NCBI GenBank assembly: GCA_002412865.1
Contig: DHVW01000003.1
Coordinates: 1-64,000, forward strand
Source: Sulfurovum sp. UBA5198
GTDB lineage: Bacteria; Campylobacterota; Campylobacteria; Campylobacterales; Sulfurovaceae
Length of the DNA stretch: 64,000 nt
Direction of reading: 5' to 3'
A program made the translations under genes and the position numbers. Of the stretch, positions 61,074 through 64,000 are shown piece after piece; positions within the stretch are counted from its first letter, which is position 1, and every line of letters starts with the position of its first letter. The notes beneath the pieces are model-generated. The model ran no database searches, was not told where the DNA came from, and saw nothing but the letters and a program-made list of their open reading frames with translations.

Positions 61074-61674
61074 CGTCCTCCATTTCGATAATTACATCAG
61101 CGTAATCTATAATTTTTTTATCATGAGTAGCCACTACAAATGTTGTATCATTAAAGCTTTTGAACAGCTCAAACACACCAACAGCATTTTTGGTATCTAA
61201 ATTCCCAGTAGGTTCGTCAGCAAAGACAAATGATGGCTTGTTGACTAACGCTCGTGCTATCGCTGCTCTTTGTCTCTCGCCACCTGAGACTTCATTGCTA
61301 TATCTATTTGCTAAGTGACCTATGCCCAGATTTTCCATTAGAGTATTAATATTATGTTCATCAAATGCACCGAGTGCTATGTTTTCTTTTAGTGTTAGAT
61401 ACTCTATGAGATAGTGGAACTGAAATACAAAACCTATATTTTTCCTGCGAAAAGCATTTATATCTTTGATACTATTCTCTGATATGTCATCATAATACAC
61501 ATCTCCATTTGTCGGTTTTAGAAGCGATGAGAGTATAGCCAAAAGCGTTGTTTTGCCACTTCCACTCTCTCCTATAATAGCTGTAATTTTAGAAGGTTCT
61601 ATCTCTAAATCGATACCATGAAGTATTTTTTCATGACCATAAAAATGTTCTATATTTGTAGCTTTTAATCTCAT
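61039..61674 (-). CDS. ABC transporter ATP-binding protein (LolD/MacB type)
   Basis: A 211-residue ATPase with Walker A GESGSGKTT near residue 35, Q-loop, signature VSGGERQR near 128, Walker B FVFADEPTGNLD and switch His (VVATHDKK). The pattern is that of LolD/FtsE-like ATPases which drive FtsX-type permeases. It overlaps the permease gene by four bases and the CcoN-like gene by 35 bases. Confidence 0.93.
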   Translation of the reverse strand: MRLKATNIEHFYGHEKILHGIDLEIEPSKITAIIGESGSGKTTLLAILSSLLKPTNGDVYYDDISENSIKDINAFRRKNIGFVFQFHYLIEYLTLKENIALGAFDEHNINTLMENLGIGHLANRYSNEVSGGERQRAAIARALVNKPSFVFADEPTGNLDTKNAVGVFELFKSFNDTTFVVATHDKKIIDYADVIIEMEDGVVKCISKKRV

Positions 61675-62747
61675 TTCGAACCTCCAAGTATGAGGCTCAT
61701 TGGGTCAATCCGTGATGCCCAAATAGCTGGAAGCAAAGATCCAAAGATAGCCATGATGATAGATATGACAAATACCAAAATAGCCAACTGTGGAGTAATC
61801 TCACCATTAATATAGCCTTGGAACTTTTGAATATTTTGTATAACTTCAAGCACTATATATGAAAGTGCAATAGCAGCTATATATGCAAACAGTGATATGA
61901 TAATTGCTTCTGCTATGAGTCGTGAGATGATAGCCGTGCTTGATAGTCCTACTGAGCGCATCACTCCAAATTCTACTTTCCTATCATTTACGACCATACT
62001 CATCATACTAATAATCCCAAGAATGCCCATCAAAAATGCCAGTGCAGATATAATATCAGAGCTTGTTTTTATGATTTTAAATTGATTATAGTTGTCTATA
62101 AAATTATCAGTTGTTTTGGCTTCTATGTCGTCGCTAAGATTATTTATTTTTTCTACCATATCTTTTGCTTCTATATCTTCAAGTGAGATTAGCATCATGG
62201 AAGCATTTTTGTGAAATATCTTTGAAGCGTCATTTAGTCCCATCACTACTCCACCATCTTCAAAGCCTATTTTGCTTTTAAAGACACCACTTACTTTGAA
62301 TTCTTGTTTTGAAATTTTGATTTTCTTTGGAGAGTTTAACATTTTGTATATCTTTTCACCCACTAATACTTCATCATTTTTTGGATATATACCGCTTATG
62401 AGTTTATAATTATCAAGTCTATTTGCACTTACACCATATATCGCAACTATTGGCAGATTATCCACTGGAGATGCCCCAAATATCATAGAATTTAGCTCTT
62501 TAACCCCAGCTAGATTGATGATTTTAGGCTCTAGCGAACGATTTATATCGCTAAAAAATGTATCTGCAATGCCTTTTTGTGTGACTATGATATCACCATC
62601 TGTTTTGAGCATTGTGCTATACATCCCAACCACACCACTTGATATTGCACTTATGAGAAAAATGGCACTGATTGATACTGTCATGCTGATGAAAATCAAA
62701 AGAGTTTTAAACCAATTTTTTCTAAGAGCCTTAAGAGGTGTAATCAT
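61671..62747 (-). CDS. FtsX/MacB-type ABC permease
   Basis: A 358-residue permease with one N-terminal helix, a large periplasmic domain (about 45-225) and three C-terminal helices, as in MacB and LolC/E. The conserved DRKVEFGVMRSVGLSS segment before the last helices is present. Such mechanotransmission transporters do not move substrate through the membrane but act on periplasmic or lipid-bound cargo. It is the first gene of the operon ending in yceI; no MacA-like adaptor is next to it. Confidence 0.88.
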   Translation of the reverse strand: MITPLKALRKNWFKTLLIFISMTVSISAIFLISAISSGVVGMYSTMLKTDGDIIVTQKGIADTFFSDINRSLEPKIINLAGVKELNSMIFGASPVDNLPIVAIYGVSANRLDNYKLISGIYPKNDEVLVGEKIYKMLNSPKKIKISKQEFKVSGVFKSKIGFEDGGVVMGLNDASKIFHKNASMMLISLEDIEAKDMVEKINNLSDDIEAKTTDNFIDNYNQFKIIKTSSDIISALAFLMGILGIISMMSMVVNDRKVEFGVMRSVGLSSTAIISRLIAEAIIISLFAYIAAIALSYIVLEVIQNIQKFQGYINGEITPQLAILVFVISIIMAIFGSLLPAIWASRIDPMSLILGGSK

Positions 62748-62787
62748 CTATGCTCCAAATATTTTTTCATATTATACTTAAATATTA

Positions 62788-64000
62788 TTAATTGGTATGA
62801 AAAAGAGCCTTCACGCCATCTTCGTCTATTAGCTCTTTTTCATATTTCACAACACCGATATTTTCGCTTTCATTAATATAAACTTCAAATATTGCATTAT
62901 TTTTATTCATCTTCATAATAGCATCTCTGTCATATTCATCAAGTGACAAATATACATTAGCTCTCATATTTGGATTTTGCATTCTTAAAACCCACAGAAA
63001 CCAGCCAACACATGCTATTAACACAGTAATGGCTAGTGTGGCTCTATCGAACTCTTGCATCGCAACTCCACCGATTATCCCCCCTAGAAAAATACCAATA
63101 TATGCAAATGTATTAGCTACTCCTAGAGCTTCTCCTTTTTGATGAATTGGTGCATATTTGCTTACAAAGCTTTGTAAAAGTGGTTCAAACATATTAAACC
63201 CGATAAAAAACAGTACCACACCAACGATAAAAATCCACGGATTATGACTAAATCCCATTGCTGTAAAACCAATTGCTATTGCGATAATTGAGATTAAAAA
63301 AACAAGTTTACCTTTACCATATTTCTCTCCAAATACAGCTGCTGGACCCATGGCAAGTACACCAAATATAACGGCAGGCAAATAGACTTTCCAAAGATCC
63401 ATTCTACTCCAGCCAAAACCACCGTCACTAAGAGACCCAGTCATCACAACAGGGATAAGGAAAAATGCAACCGTCATAATAGATGAGTGAAATAAAAATG
63501 TAATATACATCTGAACTAAAGCCTTATCTTTGAAGACATCTTTTGTTTTTACTTTTATATTGTCATAGCTATGCGATATACGAGGAGGTTCAGGTACAAG
63601 AGTAAATAGTATAACAATAGCTCCAACACTCAGCACCGCAGTAAGCCAAAAAAGTTTGTCAAATCCAAAAGCACCACCCATGATAGGAGCAACCATCAGT
63701 GCCACTGAAAAACTAATCGCAATAGTACCACCCATGATAGCCATAGCGTGAGCTCTTTGTTCTTCTTTGACTAGATCACTTATCATCGCACTTACAACTG
63801 CACCAATCGCTCCAGCTCCTTGTAAAAATCTACCAGCTATGAGAGTGTATATATCGTTGCTAATAGCACAGACTATCGAGCCTATGATGAATATAATCAA
63901 ACCAAATAGAAGCGTTTTTTTGCGTCCTATGCGGTCGCTCATTATTCCAAATGGTACTTGAAAAAGTATTTGCGTTAGAGCGTAACTTCCCATCACTGCC
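62788..64000 (-). CDS. MFS transporter (N-terminus beyond the window)
   Basis: At least 403 residues of a major facilitator protein. The visible part starts at the second helix; FGIMSDRIGRKKTLL is the typical loop 2-3 motif. The open frame runs off the window end at 64000, so the true start is not included. After the last helix an extra cytoplasmic domain of about 70 residues follows (NVYLSLDEYDRDAIMKMNKN onward), uncommon in drug exporters but seen in YajR-like proteins, whose C-terminal domain is ferredoxin-like. The substrate is unknown. Confidence 0.88.
   Translation of the reverse strand, partial: AVMGSYALTQILFQVPFGIMSDRIGRKKTLLFGLIIFIIGSIVCAISNDIYTLIAGRFLQGAGAIGAVVSAMISDLVKEEQRAHAMAIMGGTIAISFSVALMVAPIMGGAFGFDKLFWLTAVLSVGAIVILFTLVPEPPRISHSYDNIKVKTKDVFKDKALVQMYITFLFHSSIMTVAFFLIPVVMTGSLSDGGFGWSRMDLWKVYLPAVIFGVLAMGPAAVFGEKYGKGKLVFLISIIAIAIGFTAMGFSHNPWIFIVGVVLFFIGFNMFEPLLQSFVSKYAPIHQKGEALGVANTFAYIGIFLGGIIGGVAMQEFDRATLAITVLIACVGWFLWVLRMQNPNMRANVYLSLDEYDRDAIMKMNKNNAIFEVYINESENIGVVKYEKELIDEDGVKALFHTN

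Overview
The window comes from a low-GC Campylobacterota (epsilonproteobacterial) chromosome, most like the free-living sulfur-oxidising or denitrifying lineages around Sulfurimonas. The reasons are: an HP0268-type gene followed by miaB and a DUF374 acyltransferase, which is H. pylori gene order; a short MurD; a short NusA; an epsilon-type porin; an MqnP-like UbiA protein; and tRNAs of epsilon type. The genus is an inference.

Layout. 1-22.5 kb is core housekeeping DNA in short, partly overlapping operons: mqnP, pssA, a porin, mraY-murD, argJ, rpmB, rpe-trpF-exonuclease, a degenerate receiver protein with gmk, tatA, argS, priA, three tandem pseudopilins, a ZapA-like pair, uvrB and a MATE exporter. 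A HepT/MntA toxin-antitoxin pair lies directly upstream of priA, whose natural start appears to be an ATA codon. Intergenic spaces hold several palindromic repeats. One two-hairpin element (3810 and 10306) shows compensatory base changes between its copies.

22.7-29.1 kb is a nitric-oxide response locus: an FmdE-like protein, NnrS, a heme-copper NO-reductase-like pair (subunit II without CuA cysteines; subunit I with Asp where the helix-VI His ligand should be), a small membrane protein, a Crp/Fnr regulator and a hemerythrin. Crp/Fnr-type boxes sit at about -41.5 in front of the reductase and the hemerythrin. The hemerythrin 5' end and promoter are duplicated on the other side of the reductase genes, where the copy could drive nnrS.

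29.2-46.7 kb is an integrative mobilizable element of about 17.5 kb inserted at the 3' end of tRNA-Ser(UGA), bounded by a 23-bp direct repeat. It carries a tyrosine integrase and a partial second copy; a type I restriction system with a fused HsdM-HsdS that has one recognition domain; an HsdR and a DUF45 peptidase; a defence and toxin set in between (ApeA-like HEPN protein, membrane protein, DUF2188 protein, XRE-ImmA protein, PIN protein, Fic with a small FicA-like gene facing it); and a ColE1-type mobilization cassette with an HEN relaxase, MobC and a mobD-like gene nested in the relaxase frame, plus a replication-organiser protein and an HTH protein. The hsdMS gene is clearly richer in GC than the AT-rich mobilization part, so the element is a mosaic.

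46.7-64 kb returns to core DNA: tRNAs Ser, Cys, Leu and Gly; ilvD; an NlpC/P60 hydrolase; nusA; HP0268-like, miaB, DUF374 and xer genes; ispA; transketolase; and an MBL-fold hydrolase. The last block is a tightly overlapping five-gene operon: ABC permease, ABC ATPase, a CcoN-like protein that keeps heme ligands but lacks the CuB His pair, an unknown membrane protein, and YceI. An MFS transporter is cut by the window end.
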